From Candidatus Ruthturnera sp. Tsphm01 (GTDB taxonomy: Bacteria; Pseudomonadota; Gammaproteobacteria; PS1; Pseudothioglobaceae), in the NCBI GenBank assembly GCA_030142985.1, contig CP125320.1, positions 1,121,639 through 1,185,638 on the forward strand: a stretch of DNA of 64,000 bases, read 5' to 3'. Under the pieces are notes generated by a model. The model was not told the origin of the DNA. It searched no databases and saw nothing but the letters and a program-made list of their open reading frames with translations. Of this stretch, positions 18,018 through 26,589 are shown one piece after another. Position numbers and translations under genes: made by a program. The first letter of the stretch is position 1. Each line of letters opens with the position of its first letter.

Positions 18018-19029
18018 TTTTTTTCTCCAAAAGCATCGCATCGCCATAAGAAAAAAATCGATATTTTTGATTAATGGCATGTTGGTACATATCCATCATT
18101 TGTATGCGTCCGATAAAGGCACTTACCAGCATTAATAATGAAGACTTTGGTAAATGGAAATTGGTAATTAAGCGATCAACAATTTGAAATTGATAGCCAG
18201 GATAAATAAAAATATCGGTTTCACCTTTCAGGGCGGTAAGTTTACCATTTTTAACACTGGACTCTAAAACCCGTACAGCGGTTGTGCCGACTGCAATAAT
18301 ACGCCTACCATTTGCCTTAGTTTGGTTAATTTTATCAATGGTTGCTTGGCTAATCTCAAACATCTCGCTGTGCATAACATGGTCTTTAATGTTGTCAGTT
18401 TTGACAGGTACAAACGTACCCGCACCAACATGCAGTGTAACGAATGCGTGATTAATCCCTTGATTTTCTAGCCTTGCTAACAATTTATCATCAAAATGTA
18501 GCCCTGCAGTTGGCGCTGCCACTGCACCATCTTGGGATGCGTACACAGTTTGGTAGCGACTTAAGTCTTGAGCATTATCTGCTCTTTCGATATAAGGTGG
18601 TAATGGAATATGCCCGATATTATCAAGCAAATCAAGCAAAGAATTGGTTTCAAATATTAGCGTATAAAAACTATTGTTCTTTTGTTGTATTGTAACGTGA
18701 GCGCCATTTTCTAAAGCAATACAACTGCCAATTTTAGGCGCTCTGCTGGCTCTAATCATCGCCAGTGCTTGATTTTCGCCTAAAAGGCGTTCAATCATAA
18801 TTTCAACCTTGCCACCTGTTGCTTTTGTGCCAAACAAGCGTGCAGGAATAACTTTAGTGTTGTTCATTACCAATAAATCACCCGATTGAAGAAAATCGCC
18901 TATTTGGTTAAATTGTGCATCTATAATGCTTGATTGATTAATTAAAAGTCGTGAATCTGTTCTATTTTTTGATGGATTTTGGGCGATAAGATAAGCGGGC
19001 AAATCAAAATCAAAATCTTTTAATTGCAT
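18007..19029 (-). CDS. queA: QueA, S-adenosylmethionine:tRNA ribosyltransferase-isomerase
   Basis: QueA builds epoxyqueuosine on tRNA. The start MQLKDFDFDLPAYLIAQNP, the central DGAVAAPTAGLHF and the late FHLPKSSLLMLVSAF are all signature blocks. Length 340 is usual. It overlaps the end of rnfG by 10 bases and the HIT gene by 11. tgt is not adjacent in this window. Confidence 0.97.
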   Translation of the reverse strand: MQLKDFDFDLPAYLIAQNPSKNRTDSRLLINQSSIIDAQFNQIGDFLQSGDLLVMNNTKVIPARLFGTKATGGKVEIMIERLLGENQALAMIRASRAPKIGSCIALENGAHVTIQQKNNSFYTLIFETNSLLDLLDNIGHIPLPPYIERADNAQDLSRYQTVYASQDGAVAAPTAGLHFDDKLLARLENQGINHAFVTLHVGAGTFVPVKTDNIKDHVMHSEMFEISQATIDKINQTKANGRRIIAVGTTAVRVLESSVKNGKLTALKGETDIFIYPGYQFQIVDRLITNFHLPKSSLLMLVSAFIGRIQMMDMYQHAINQKYRFFSYGDAMLLEKKNDL

Positions 19030-19628
19030 GGTGTTTTACTAAGCAAGCAAGGCTTGTTTAGTAACTCTAAAACTTCATAAGTGGCAGTAACAATAGCGCG
19101 TGGAGTAATGGTTGCGCCAGTAAATGCATCAAATATACCGCCGTCTCGTTTTACTTTCCAATTTTGCTTGGTTGGATTTGAAAGTGAAAGCCCAAGGAAT
19201 TGCTCAATCCAATTTGATTTCTTGAGCTCAATTTTATCACCCAGGCCTGGGGTTTCTTTATGCATTATAACGCGAATGCCTAGAAGTTTTTTATCAACAC
19301 CAACGCCTGTCAATAAGCGAATATCGCCGTTATAACCATTGGGATAAGTGTGTTCAATCAAATAAGCAAATATTTTATAATTCTTCTTTGCTGGGTAAAT
19401 ATTAACAACTTGTATTACATTGTGTAATTTAAGTGTTTTGGTATATTTATCTGCCAATATATCATTACTATAACCACTAACCAACTCGCCTAAGCGTTGA
19501 ATTAATAATTGCTTTTCATTATAAATAATCACATCTTTGGTGCTGGTTTGGGTGAGTGAAACAAAAAATACACTCACCGCTGTGAACACAAACAACAAAG
19601 CCCCTGATTTTAAAATAGCGCGCAACAT
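19020..19628 (-). CDS. rnfG: RnfG, Rnf electron transport complex subunit G
   Basis: A 202-residue membrane-anchored periplasmic flavoprotein. One N-terminal membrane segment precedes an FMN-binding domain, and the covalent FMN site is TGATIT in DAFTGATITPRAIV. It is the last rnf gene in this operon. rnfE, which normally follows, is missing. Confidence 0.95.
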   Translation of the reverse strand: MLRAILKSGALLFVFTAVSVFFVSLTQTSTKDVIIYNEKQLLIQRLGELVSGYSNDILADKYTKTLKLHNVIQVVNIYPAKKNYKIFAYLIEHTYPNGYNGDIRLLTGVGVDKKLLGIRVIMHKETPGLGDKIELKKSNWIEQFLGLSLSNPTKQNWKVKRDGGIFDAFTGATITPRAIVTATYEVLELLNKPCLLSKTPCN

Positions 19629-20575
19629 TATTGCCCAAATACCTTGGGTTGCGTAAAGCTATCAATAAGTGGTACGGTCATGTTCATTAATAATACCGCA
19701 AAAGCAACACCATCAGGATAGCCACCAAAAGTTCGGATGATAACAATTAACACACCTATCAAAAAGCCATAAATTATTCTACCTTTAGGTGTGGTACTGG
19801 CAGACACTGGGTCGGTTGCAATAAAAAATGCGCCTAACATCGTACCACCAAGCATAAGATGATTTTGAGTGGACAAATATAAATCAGTGTTGCCAACAAA
19901 CAATAATATTGAACTAATCACAATACCTGCTAAAAAAGCCACAGGAATTTGCCAAAAAATAACTTTTTTGAACAATAAATATAAACCGCCCAATAAAAAT
20001 CCTGCATTAATCCATGCTTGAGAGGGTGAATGCAGGTCTAATTGTTGAATTGAGCCTGCAAATGACAAGCTGTTTTTTGCCTCATCCAGTGTTGTTGCAC
20101 TGCTAATTACATCGATATTACTTAAATCAAATACCACGTCTAAAGCCTGACCAAGACTTAAAAAATCAACCTGCCAAGTGCTCATTTGTAGTGGGTAAGA
20201 AATCAGTAAAAATACGTAGCCTAGCATGGCAGGATTAAATGGATTATTACCCAAGCCACCGTACAACTGCTTGCCAAAAATAATCGCGAAACTCACACCC
20301 ACCACAATCACCCACCATGGCGCAATACTAGGGATAGAAATGGCCAGTAAGATTGCCGTGAGTACTGCTGAGCCATCACTGATTGAGCTGATAACATCAC
20401 GACCTCTGAGTGCTAGAAATACTGATTCAACTACAATGGCTGTTATCACGCCCAGTGCTATTTGCAACAACACCCCCCAACCAAAGAAATAATAAGCCGC
20501 CATCACACCTAATACTAAGGCATAAATCACTTGGCGCATCATCCATGAAATTGAGCTAAATATTGGTGTTATCAT
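19628..20575 (-). CDS. rnfD: RnfD, Rnf electron transport complex subunit D
   Basis: An integral membrane flavoprotein of 315 residues with many hydrophobic helices. The motif SSATT (in NIDVISSATTLDEAK) is the usual covalent FMN attachment site. Overlaps rnfC by four bases and abuts rnfG. Confidence 0.95.
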   Translation of the reverse strand: MITPIFSSISWMMRQVIYALVLGVMAAYYFFGWGVLLQIALGVITAIVVESVFLALRGRDVISSISDGSAVLTAILLAISIPSIAPWWVIVVGVSFAIIFGKQLYGGLGNNPFNPAMLGYVFLLISYPLQMSTWQVDFLSLGQALDVVFDLSNIDVISSATTLDEAKNSLSFAGSIQQLDLHSPSQAWINAGFLLGGLYLLFKKVIFWQIPVAFLAGIVISSILLFVGNTDLYLSTQNHLMLGGTMLGAFFIATDPVSASTTPKGRIIYGFLIGVLIVIIRTFGGYPDGVAFAVLLMNMTVPLIDSFTQPKVFGQ

Positions 20576-22062
20576 TTTTTATCCTTTGCTTGTTGTACTC
20601 GCTGCATTGCCTCAGCAATTTTTTGTTTTTGAGACTGCTCTTTTGCCATTTTTTCTTTTAAGGTTTTTTTCTTATCCGTCATCATCTGTGCACGTTCAAG
20701 CTTATTGCGCTCTAGGCGATATTCTCTAAATTCAAATCTTTCTCTAGCAATGTTAATTCTATTCTGCTCATGGGTTTGTTGTTTGTTAAGCGCCTTAGCA
20801 AAAGAAAAATAACTCACTAATGGTATGTGGCTTGGGCAAACATAATCACAACAAGCACATTCGATACAATCAAGCAAATTATAATTCAAAGCATCTTTAA
20901 TGTTCTCACTTTTAGCATGCCAATAAAGCTGCTGAGGAAGTAGCCTCACAGGGCAAACTTCTGAGCATTGACCACAACGAATACACTCCTGAACAACGGG
21001 TTTTAACACTTGATTATTGACAAAAATAGCACTGGTGGTTTTGCTAATAGGTATGTTAATATCAGTAACATCAACCCCCATCATCATACCGCCTATACGG
21101 TAATTATGCGCTTGATTGTTGGGACTAACTATTGAAACAAGATGCTTAAACGACGCGCCTAAACGCACTTCAAAGTTATTAGGCTTAACACCATCTCCAG
21201 TTACTGTAACAATACGTGACACTAGTGGCCTGTGGTTAATAACTGCATCAAACACCGCTTTAGCAGTCGCTATGTTTTGGCAAATAATACCTTTATCCAC
21301 AGCAAAACCTCCTGATGGAATTTCAACATCAAGTAATGCTTTGATGAGTAGTTTTTCAGCACCAGAGGTATATTTAGTTGGAATTTGGTTAATGCTAATT
21401 TTGTCATTATGATTAAACATTGATAATGCTTGGTAAGCTGCTTGCTTATCATCTTCAATGGCAATGATTACACGCTTCGCGCCACAGATATGTAGCAAAA
21501 TTTCTACGCCACGAATAATTTCTCTTGGATGAAATTGCATCAAAGCATCATCACACATAACACCTGGCTCGCATTCAGTGCCATTGATAATCAAAGTATG
21601 GCAATCTACAACCTTGCCAATCTTAACATGGGTCGGAAATCCAGCACCACCCAATCCTACAATGCCTGATTTTTGAATAGTTTCAATTAAGACCTCTGTT
21701 GAATAATGCAAAAAATCAACATGATCATTTTTTCTATCTATCCACTTATCTTTACCATCAGACTCAATAGTAATGCATTCAGATTTAAGCTCTGATTGAT
21801 GTACTGTGGTTTGCTTATCAATACTCAAAACTACACCAGAAATTGAGGCGTGAATTGATACACCAAAACCGCCCTTAGGACTGGCAACGACCTGCCCAGC
21901 AAGTACATAATCACCAACACTTACGCAAGGCTTTGTTTGCCCACCAAACTGCTGTAAAGGCAGAACTATCTTTGTTGGTAGTGACGCCTGAATAATCTCA
22001 ACCTTATTCACTGGATAAAGATTATTAATCACAATACCACCATTAAATAAGTAATTAGCCAT
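20572..22062 (-). CDS. rnfC: RnfC, Rnf electron transport complex subunit C
   Basis: The soluble NADH-oxidising subunit with FMN and two 4Fe-4S clusters. [12 protein letters not shown] and [12 protein letters not shown] belong to the NuoF-like flavin domain. [12 protein letters not shown] and [12 protein letters not shown] bind the clusters. A charged Lys/Glu/Gln-rich tail follows and is probably coiled coil. The start is taken as ATG 22062 ([11 protein letters not shown]), which overlaps rnfB by 8 bases; an ATG five codons earlier is possible. Confidence 0.96.
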   Translation of the reverse strand: MANYLFNGGIVINNLYPVNKVEIIQASLPTKIVLPLQQFGGQTKPCVSVGDYVLAGQVVASPKGGFGVSIHASISGVVLSIDKQTTVHQSELKSECITIESDGKDKWIDRKNDHVDFLHYSTEVLIETIQKSGIVGLGGAGFPTHVKIGKVVDCHTLIINGTECEPGVMCDDALMQFHPREIIRGVEILLHICGAKRVIIAIEDDKQAAYQALSMFNHNDKISINQIPTKYTSGAEKLLIKALLDVEIPSGGFAVDKGIICQNIATAKAVFDAVINHRPLVSRIVTVTGDGVKPNNFEVRLGASFKHLVSIVSPNNQAHNYRIGGMMMGVDVTDINIPISKTTSAIFVNNQVLKPVVQECIRCGQCSEVCPVRLLPQQLYWHAKSENIKDALNYNLLDCIECACCDYVCPSHIPLVSYFSFAKALNKQQTHEQNRINIARERFEFREYRLERNKLERAQMMTDKKKTLKEKMAKEQSQKQKIAEAMQRVQQAKDKK

Positions 22063-22612
22063 GTTTAACCTTGGCAATATTTGGCTTAAATGTGGTTAGT
22101 TCAGACTCAATTTCTTGCACATGAATACAATCAACAGGACACACAGGAATGCACAAGTCGCACCCTGTACATTCATCAATAATTACTTGAGTCATCACTT
22201 TAGAAGCGCCTACAAACGCATCCACAGGACATGCCTGAATACACAAAGTACAACCAATACAAACAGCCTCATCCACAAATACCACATGGCTAGGTTTGGT
22301 CTGCCCATGCTCAGCATTCAATGCTAAAGTTTCAACTCCCAGAAGCTCTGCCAGTGCATCAACCCCTTCTTGCCCGCCAGGTGGGCATTGATTAATTTGC
22401 GCCTCACCGCTAGCAATCGCCTGTGCATAAGGACGACACCCAGGATAATCGCATTGACCACATTGAGTTTGCGGTAAAATGATATCTATCTGATCGACCA
22501 AAGGATTGCCTTTTAACTTAAATTTAACCCCAGCGTATCCTAGTACCAAGCCCAATGCTAATGCCAAAACAGAGAAAATTAAGACCGATTCAAACAACTC
22601 AAGCAAGTCCAA
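22055..22612 (-). CDS. rnfB: RnfB, Rnf electron transport complex subunit B
   Basis: The ferredoxin-like subunit, 185 residues. A hydrophobic N-terminal anchor is followed by CGQCDYPGC, then two ferredoxin motifs [12 protein letters not shown] and [12 protein letters not shown]. Overlaps rnfA by 14 bases and rnfC by 8. Confidence 0.96.
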   Translation of the reverse strand: MDLLELFESVLIFSVLALALGLVLGYAGVKFKLKGNPLVDQIDIILPQTQCGQCDYPGCRPYAQAIASGEAQINQCPPGGQEGVDALAELLGVETLALNAEHGQTKPSHVVFVDEAVCIGCTLCIQACPVDAFVGASKVMTQVIIDECTGCDLCIPVCPVDCIHVQEIESELTTFKPNIAKVKHG

Positions 22613-23174
22613 TAAAACCCATAAATGCCATAGACATCAACCCAGCAGTAATCAAAGCAATAGGTGTACCTTTAAATGCGGTTGGTACATCGGCCGTATC
22701 AATGCGCTCACGCATGGCTGAAAACAACACCAATACAAATGAAAATCCAATGGCAGCGCCGAAACCATAAACACCTGATGCTAAAAACCCATGATCTTGA
22801 TTAACATTTAGCAATGCCACGCCAAGTACAGCACAGTTAGTGGTAATAAGTGGTAAGAATACACCTAGAGATTGGTGTAAAACAGGGGAGGCTTTATTAA
22901 CCACCAACTCTGTAAAACCAACCACACCCGCAATGGTCACAATAAAGGCAATGGTTCTTAAATATTCCATCCCAAATGGAACCAAAATATAAGTATTAAT
23001 TAAATAACTAGAAACACTCGCCAAAGTCAGTACAAAAGTCGTGGCAAAGCCCATACCAACCGCAGTATCAATCTTTTTTGACACCCCCATAAACGGGCAT
23101 AATCCTAAGAACTTAACCAAGACAAAGTTATTGACTAAAATTGTACTTACTAAGATTAAGACATACTCATTCAT
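22599..23174 (-). CDS. rnfA: RnfA, Rnf electron transport complex subunit A
   Basis: A six-helix integral membrane subunit of 191 residues ([20 protein letters not shown]). [16 protein letters not shown] carries a conserved membrane-embedded Cys region. Its ATG overlaps the TGA of the toxin gene upstream (ATGA), so rnf translation may depend on reading through the toxin gene. Confidence 0.96.
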   Translation of the reverse strand: MNEYVLILVSTILVNNFVLVKFLGLCPFMGVSKKIDTAVGMGFATTFVLTLASVSSYLINTYILVPFGMEYLRTIAFIVTIAGVVGFTELVVNKASPVLHQSLGVFLPLITTNCAVLGVALLNVNQDHGFLASGVYGFGAAIGFSFVLVLFSAMRERIDTADVPTAFKGTPIALITAGLMSMAFMGFIGLA

Positions 23175-23704
23175 AATAAATCACACAAAGCCTGACGAAT
23201 ACCATCTAATTCACCACTTGTTATATTGCCAATCTTGGTGTTCACTCTGCTCTGTGATAAAGAACGGATTTCATAAATACAAGCATCTGAATCCTTTTTG
23301 AGCTGTTGCCTTTTACTAATAAAATAACGATAAGGTTGGTTATTCTTAATCACCAAACTTGAAAGTGGCACAACCACAACAGTTGTAAATAGCGCTAAAT
23401 CCTGATTATCGCTTAGAATAATGGCAGGTCTTAATTTTCCAATCTCGCCCATTTTTGTAGGCTTAAAATCAACCAGACAAATATCGCCTTTATGAGACCT
23501 TTGCATCTATGAGTGATTAACAAAATTACGGATTTTATTAAATTGGGAATTTTTTAAATACCCTGCTAGCAGGGTTAAGGGTGTTTTTACCCTCCCAAAG
23601 GACTGCTTAGCATCGCTGAAAAAGTTGCTAAGTTGATGGAAGATGGTATTTTTATGATTATTCATAGATGTAAAAGTCTCTTTATTAAGTTTACTCAATG
23701 CCAT
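23171..23704 (-). pseudogene. MazF/PemK-like toxin gene split by a miniature element
   Basis: The body (23171-23493) encodes KGDICLVDFKPTKMGEIGKL and RPAIILSD, the MazF/PemK beta-barrel fold. The original start is ATG 23704 (MALSKLN), overlapping the antitoxin stop by 14 bases. A 187-bp element at 23494-23680 lies between them. Removing it with one copy of its ATAAA (TTTAT) duplication restores MALSKLNKGDICLVDF in frame. Now translation from 23704 runs into the element and stops. The body keeps an open frame from an ATG inside the element's end (23506, MQRSHKGD), but this has no ribosome binding site. It is therefore either dead or weakly expressed. Toxins of this family cut RNA; activity here is not shown. 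Confidence 0.85.
23494..23680. mobile_element. Miniature inverted-repeat element (MITE), 187 bp
   Basis: The left end GAGACCTTTGCATCTATGA (from 23494) and the right end, read inward on the other strand, GAGACTTTTACATCTATGA (from 23680), form terminal inverted repeats of about 25 bp with few mismatches. The flanks are TTTAT at 23489-23493 and TTTAT at 23681-23685, a 5-bp target duplication. There is no transposase. Internal sequence is similar to the element at 45626-45786. Confidence 0.9.
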
Positions 23705-23942
23705 CTCCTGCCGTCCCATCTCCTATCGAATCAAGTATTTGGGCTTGCGCTGCGCGTTTGGCATTCTCAAGACGCTTTTTGTTGTTAAGTTCAGTTAAAA
23801 ATTTTAAAAAATCAACCTTGAATTTACTAGGTACAAAATAGCCAATTTCCTTCTTCTTTCTACCATTAATGATATTAATCACTTGGTCAGTTTGGAAAAA
23901 ATCAACTGATTTACGCATATCTGCCATAGTCGCCTGAATCAT
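23691..23942 (-). CDS. Antitoxin of the MazF-like pair
   Basis: An 83-residue protein (MIQATMADMRKSVDFF...) that ends in a charged Lys/Arg/Ala-rich segment and GDGTAGDGIE. A good ribosome binding site (AGGAGA) precedes the ATG. It sits immediately upstream of and overlaps the original start of the toxin gene. I do not recognise the family by motif; the assignment as antitoxin rests on position and size. With the toxin broken, it may be under no constraint. Confidence 0.65.
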   Translation of the reverse strand: MIQATMADMRKSVDFFQTDQVINIINGRKKKEIGYFVPSKFKVDFLKFLTELNNKKRLENAKRAAQAQILDSIGDGTAGDGIE

Positions 23943-23990
23943 TACATTCTCCTATTTTGTCAAATCATTATGTAACATTATAATGCAATA

Positions 23991-24731
23991 TTAAAATTGA
24001 ATAACTACTTTTACAACCCCAAACGAACTAACCAATAACAATGCACCACCCACCCAACGCTTAAATAAATCGTCATTCTCTATAATTCTTTGGTGCAATT
24101 TAAGCCCGATAATATGTCCAATCGCAGCTATAGGAATCAAGCTCAAAGATAGTTGCCAATCAATCATCACACCAAACGTTACAAAAGTGCTTATCTTAAT
24201 GCCCACCAAAATAAACCACAATACAAACAAAGTATTACGCAGATATTCCTTCGCCACATGGCGCATATACACAGCCACAATCAAAGGCGCGCCAGTGAGC
24301 GAAACACCTGCCACATAGCCACCCAACATTAATAGTAATTTATCCACCCATGGCTGATGTGAGGTAATCTTTTGGTTAAAAATCCAAATAATTGAATAAA
24401 AAATCGTGATTGAATATACAAACACAATCATCGCCTTATCAGGCAATGACAACAACCCAAATACCCCAATCAAAGTTGGCGGAATAATCCAAAAAAGCGA
24501 GCGCCTAAGATAATACCAATCCACTTGTTTAATAGACTTAAACAAAGTCAATAAAGAGAAAAATAACAAATGAAGTCCAATTATAGGCAGCCAATAAACA
24601 GGTGACGCACCCACTAGCAACATCAACGGCAAACCAAGTGCCGCACCACCAAACCCAAGCCCTGTGCGCACAAATCCCGTCCATAGAAAAATCAAACCAA
24701 CTAAAAATAATTCCGTATTAGAAAAGACCAT
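23991..24731 (-). CDS. TauE/SafE-family sulfite exporter-like permease
   Basis: A 246-residue membrane protein with about eight hydrophobic helices. GFGGAALGLPLMLLVG near the N-terminus and GVSLTGAPLIVAVYM in the second half are the paired repeats of the TauE/SafE family. Members export sulfite, sulfoacetate or other organosulfur anions. In a sulfur oxidiser a sulfite or sulfonate role is plausible. It lies between the antitoxin gene and the integron integrase. Confidence 0.8.
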   Translation of the reverse strand: MVFSNTELFLVGLIFLWTGFVRTGLGFGGAALGLPLMLLVGASPVYWLPIIGLHLLFFSLLTLFKSIKQVDWYYLRRSLFWIIPPTLIGVFGLLSLPDKAMIVFVYSITIFYSIIWIFNQKITSHQPWVDKLLLMLGGYVAGVSLTGAPLIVAVYMRHVAKEYLRNTLFVLWFILVGIKISTFVTFGVMIDWQLSLSLIPIAAIGHIIGLKLHQRIIENDDLFKRWVGGALLLVSSFGVVKVVIQF

Positions 24732-24752
24732 ATCCTTAACTATTTACCAACT

Positions 24753-25739
24753 CTATAACCTATCCAAAGGTGACACCACTCCTTGCCCACCTTGGCGTAA
24801 AACATGTGTGTAAATCATTGTCGTTTGTATGTCGCTATGTCCTAATAACGCTTGAATGGTGCGAATATCCGTACCTGTTTGCAATAAATGCGTGGCAAAC
24901 GAATGCCTAAACGTGTGCGCTGATATTTTTTTATCGATACTCCTACATTTTTTAACCACAACTTTAATGGCTTTGTTCACTGCTGACTGGTCAATGTGGT
25001 GTCTTCTCTCAACACCACTTCTTGGGTCAACTGCAATATTTCTACTAGCAAATACATATTGCCAGCCAAACTCCTTATTAGCATTCGGATATTTTTTAGC
25101 CAAAGCATTCGGTAAATAAACACCACTATAACCCTCTTTTAGATCCATCAAGTGCCTTTCTTTTCTTTGCAACAAGTGTGCTTTTAATAATGGGATTAAT
25201 TTATTAGCAAGTGGCGTCACCCTATCCTTTTTACCCTTGCCATCCCGAATAGTTATTTGACAATATTCAAAATCAATATCCTGAACTCTCAAGCGCACCA
25301 ACTCAGAAATTCGCAAACCGCCACCATATAGTAACTGCACCATTAAAATATTTGTGCCACTAAGTTTTGACAACACTTCTTTTACCTCTTTGATGCTTAA
25401 CACCACAGGAATGCGCGGTTGTTTCTTGCTACGTGCCGCCTGCACATTTTCGAGTGGTTTGCTCAGCACCTTACTGTAGAGAAAAACCAACGAATTTAAC
25501 GCCTGATTTTGAGTGCTTGCTGCCACATTTTTCTTTACCGCTAAATCCGTTAAAAAACTCTCAACCTTATGTTCAGAATTCTCAAACAACCCCTGCTTGT
25601 CCCTCATTTGCGAGAACTTAATAAATCGCTTAACCCAATCGCAATATGTGTTTTCTGTTTTATAAGCATAATTCATTCGTCGCATCAACTCTCGCATTTG
25701 CTGAATGATGGGTTTATTTTCTGTTATCATGATTGTCAT
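24753..25739 (-). CDS. intI: IntI, integron integrase
   Basis: A 328-residue tyrosine recombinase. Catalytic residues are seen in GGGLRISELVRL, HTFRHSFATHLL and GHSDIQTTMIYTHVL. The extra domain that separates IntI from XerC/D is present: KKYPNANKEFGWQYVFAS, then DPRSGVERRHHIDQSAVNKA. The end VLRQGGQGVVSPLDRL also matches IntI. It points away from a cassette on the plus strand, the standard integron layout. The full length and intact active site suggest it may work. Confidence 0.95.
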   Translation of the reverse strand: MTIMITENKPIIQQMRELMRRMNYAYKTENTYCDWVKRFIKFSQMRDKQGLFENSEHKVESFLTDLAVKKNVAASTQNQALNSLVFLYSKVLSKPLENVQAARSKKQPRIPVVLSIKEVKEVLSKLSGTNILMVQLLYGGGLRISELVRLRVQDIDFEYCQITIRDGKGKKDRVTPLANKLIPLLKAHLLQRKERHLMDLKEGYSGVYLPNALAKKYPNANKEFGWQYVFASRNIAVDPRSGVERRHHIDQSAVNKAIKVVVKKCRSIDKKISAHTFRHSFATHLLQTGTDIRTIQALLGHSDIQTTMIYTHVLRQGGQGVVSPLDRL

Positions 25740-25893
25740 GATTAAATTATGTAATTAATTTTTTTACTTAAATAGCGTATATTAAGTAAAAATTTATTTT
25801 AGACTAAGAAAGTGGCAAAAATACAGCATTTTTACATAGTGTTGTTTTTAATAGAGTGTATAAAGGAATATGTCCTTATACTAATAGTTATAC
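25740..25893. other. Putative attI region with recombination core GTTATAC
   Basis: The AT-rich stretch lies between intI and the first cassette gene and would hold attI and the cassette promoter. The core GTTATAC at 25887-25893 marks the attI/cassette junction. It is the exact reverse complement of the R'' core (GTATAAC) of the cassette's own attC at 26350, as expected for a cassette boundary. No LexA-type CTGT-N8-ACAG box is visible. Confidence 0.75.
25761..25792. repeat. Perfect inverted repeat in the attI region
   Basis: TTTTTACTTAA (25761-25771) and TTAAGTAAAAA (25782-25792) form a perfect 11-bp inverted repeat with a 10-base spacer, about 25 bases upstream of intI. It could be an operator for intI, an integrase binding region, or a hairpin. 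Confidence 0.6.
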
Positions 25894-25896
25894 GTA

Positions 25897-26343
25897 ATGA
25901 ATATCATAATTTCTATATTTGCATGGACGGTTTACTCAGTTATTACATTGTTGATTATCACAAATGTTATTTGTGAGATATACGATAAATGGTTTAGTAA
26001 TTTCTACATTAATCTAGTTGGTCTCATAATTACTTGTTGTGGAATCTTGATTTACTCAGTTTCAACAATGCAGTTTGGGTCGTTGAAAAAATTAAGTGGC
26101 ACTAAAGAAGATACACTAGAAACCAAAGGTATTTACATGCATTCAAGAAACCCTCAGTTTTTAGGATGGTGGTTACTGTTAATTGGTCTATTTATAATGC
26201 AGCCTAATTATTTGTCATTATCTTTGTTTTTACTTGGCATTTTATTTGGATTTATCCAAATAAAATTTGAAGAAAGGAGCTTGTTCTTGAGGTATGGTGA
26301 CCAATATATTGAATATATGAGTAGTGTTCGTAGGATTATTTAA
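25897..26343 (+). CDS. Cassette-borne PEMT/ICMT-like membrane methyltransferase
   Basis: A 148-residue membrane protein that fills the first integron cassette. Its ATG is three bases after the recombination core and its stop is seven bases before attC. Four or five hydrophobic helices are followed by the isoprenylcysteine carboxyl methyltransferase / phospholipid methyltransferase pattern: GIYMHSRNPQFLGWW, then KFEERSLFLRYGDQYIEY. Such proteins use S-adenosylmethionine to methylate lipids or small membrane substrates. The substrate is unknown. Confidence 0.85.
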   Translation: MNIIISIFAWTVYSVITLLIITNVICEIYDKWFSNFYINLVGLIITCCGILIYSVSTMQFGSLKKLSGTKEDTLETKGIYMHSRNPQFLGWWLLLIGLFIMQPNYLSLSLFLLGILFGFIQIKFEERSLFLRYGDQYIEYMSSVRRII

Positions 26344-26349
26344 CAAAAT

Positions 26350-26406
26350 GTATAACAAATCATTCCACCTGACCGCTGACGCGTCAGGTGATTTCAGGCG
26401 TTATGT
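26350..26406 (+). other. attC recombination site of the cassette
   Basis: A 57-bp site bounded by R'' GTATAAC (26350-26356) and R' GTTATGT (26400-26406). Between them, AAATC pairs with GATTT and ACCTGAC pairs with GTCAGGT around the loop CGCTGACGC. Layout and length match short attC sites. The terminal GGCGTTATG is classic. Confidence 0.88.
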
Positions 26407-26589
26407 GTAGAGTTACAAATTAAAAGAAAGGGGGTGGTAGAATTATGGTCTACATTAGAATAAGCCCATAAGAGAGAGTTCGTTTGTTAGCGGTAATTTT
26501 AGAGAATAAACAAATCGAAAACCAATTTGACAACAGCTTGAAGGAGTGTAATCCTCCCATTTTTAACCACTGCTAAAAATAGAATTTCC
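26407..26589. other. Possible remnant of a second cassette, no gene seen
   Basis: By integron logic a next cassette would begin at 26401. The stretch contains no open frame of useful length and no second attC. It runs into the decayed end of an IS fragment. Confidence 0.4.

Noticed and set aside
23507-23719. A 70-codon minus-strand frame between antitoxin and toxin
   Set aside because: It is the old toxin start reading into the inserted miniature element and stopping near its other end, not an independent gene.
24753-25739. Reading the recombinase as XerC/XerD
   Set aside because: The IntI-specific insert and the attC/attI pair next to it identify an integron integrase.
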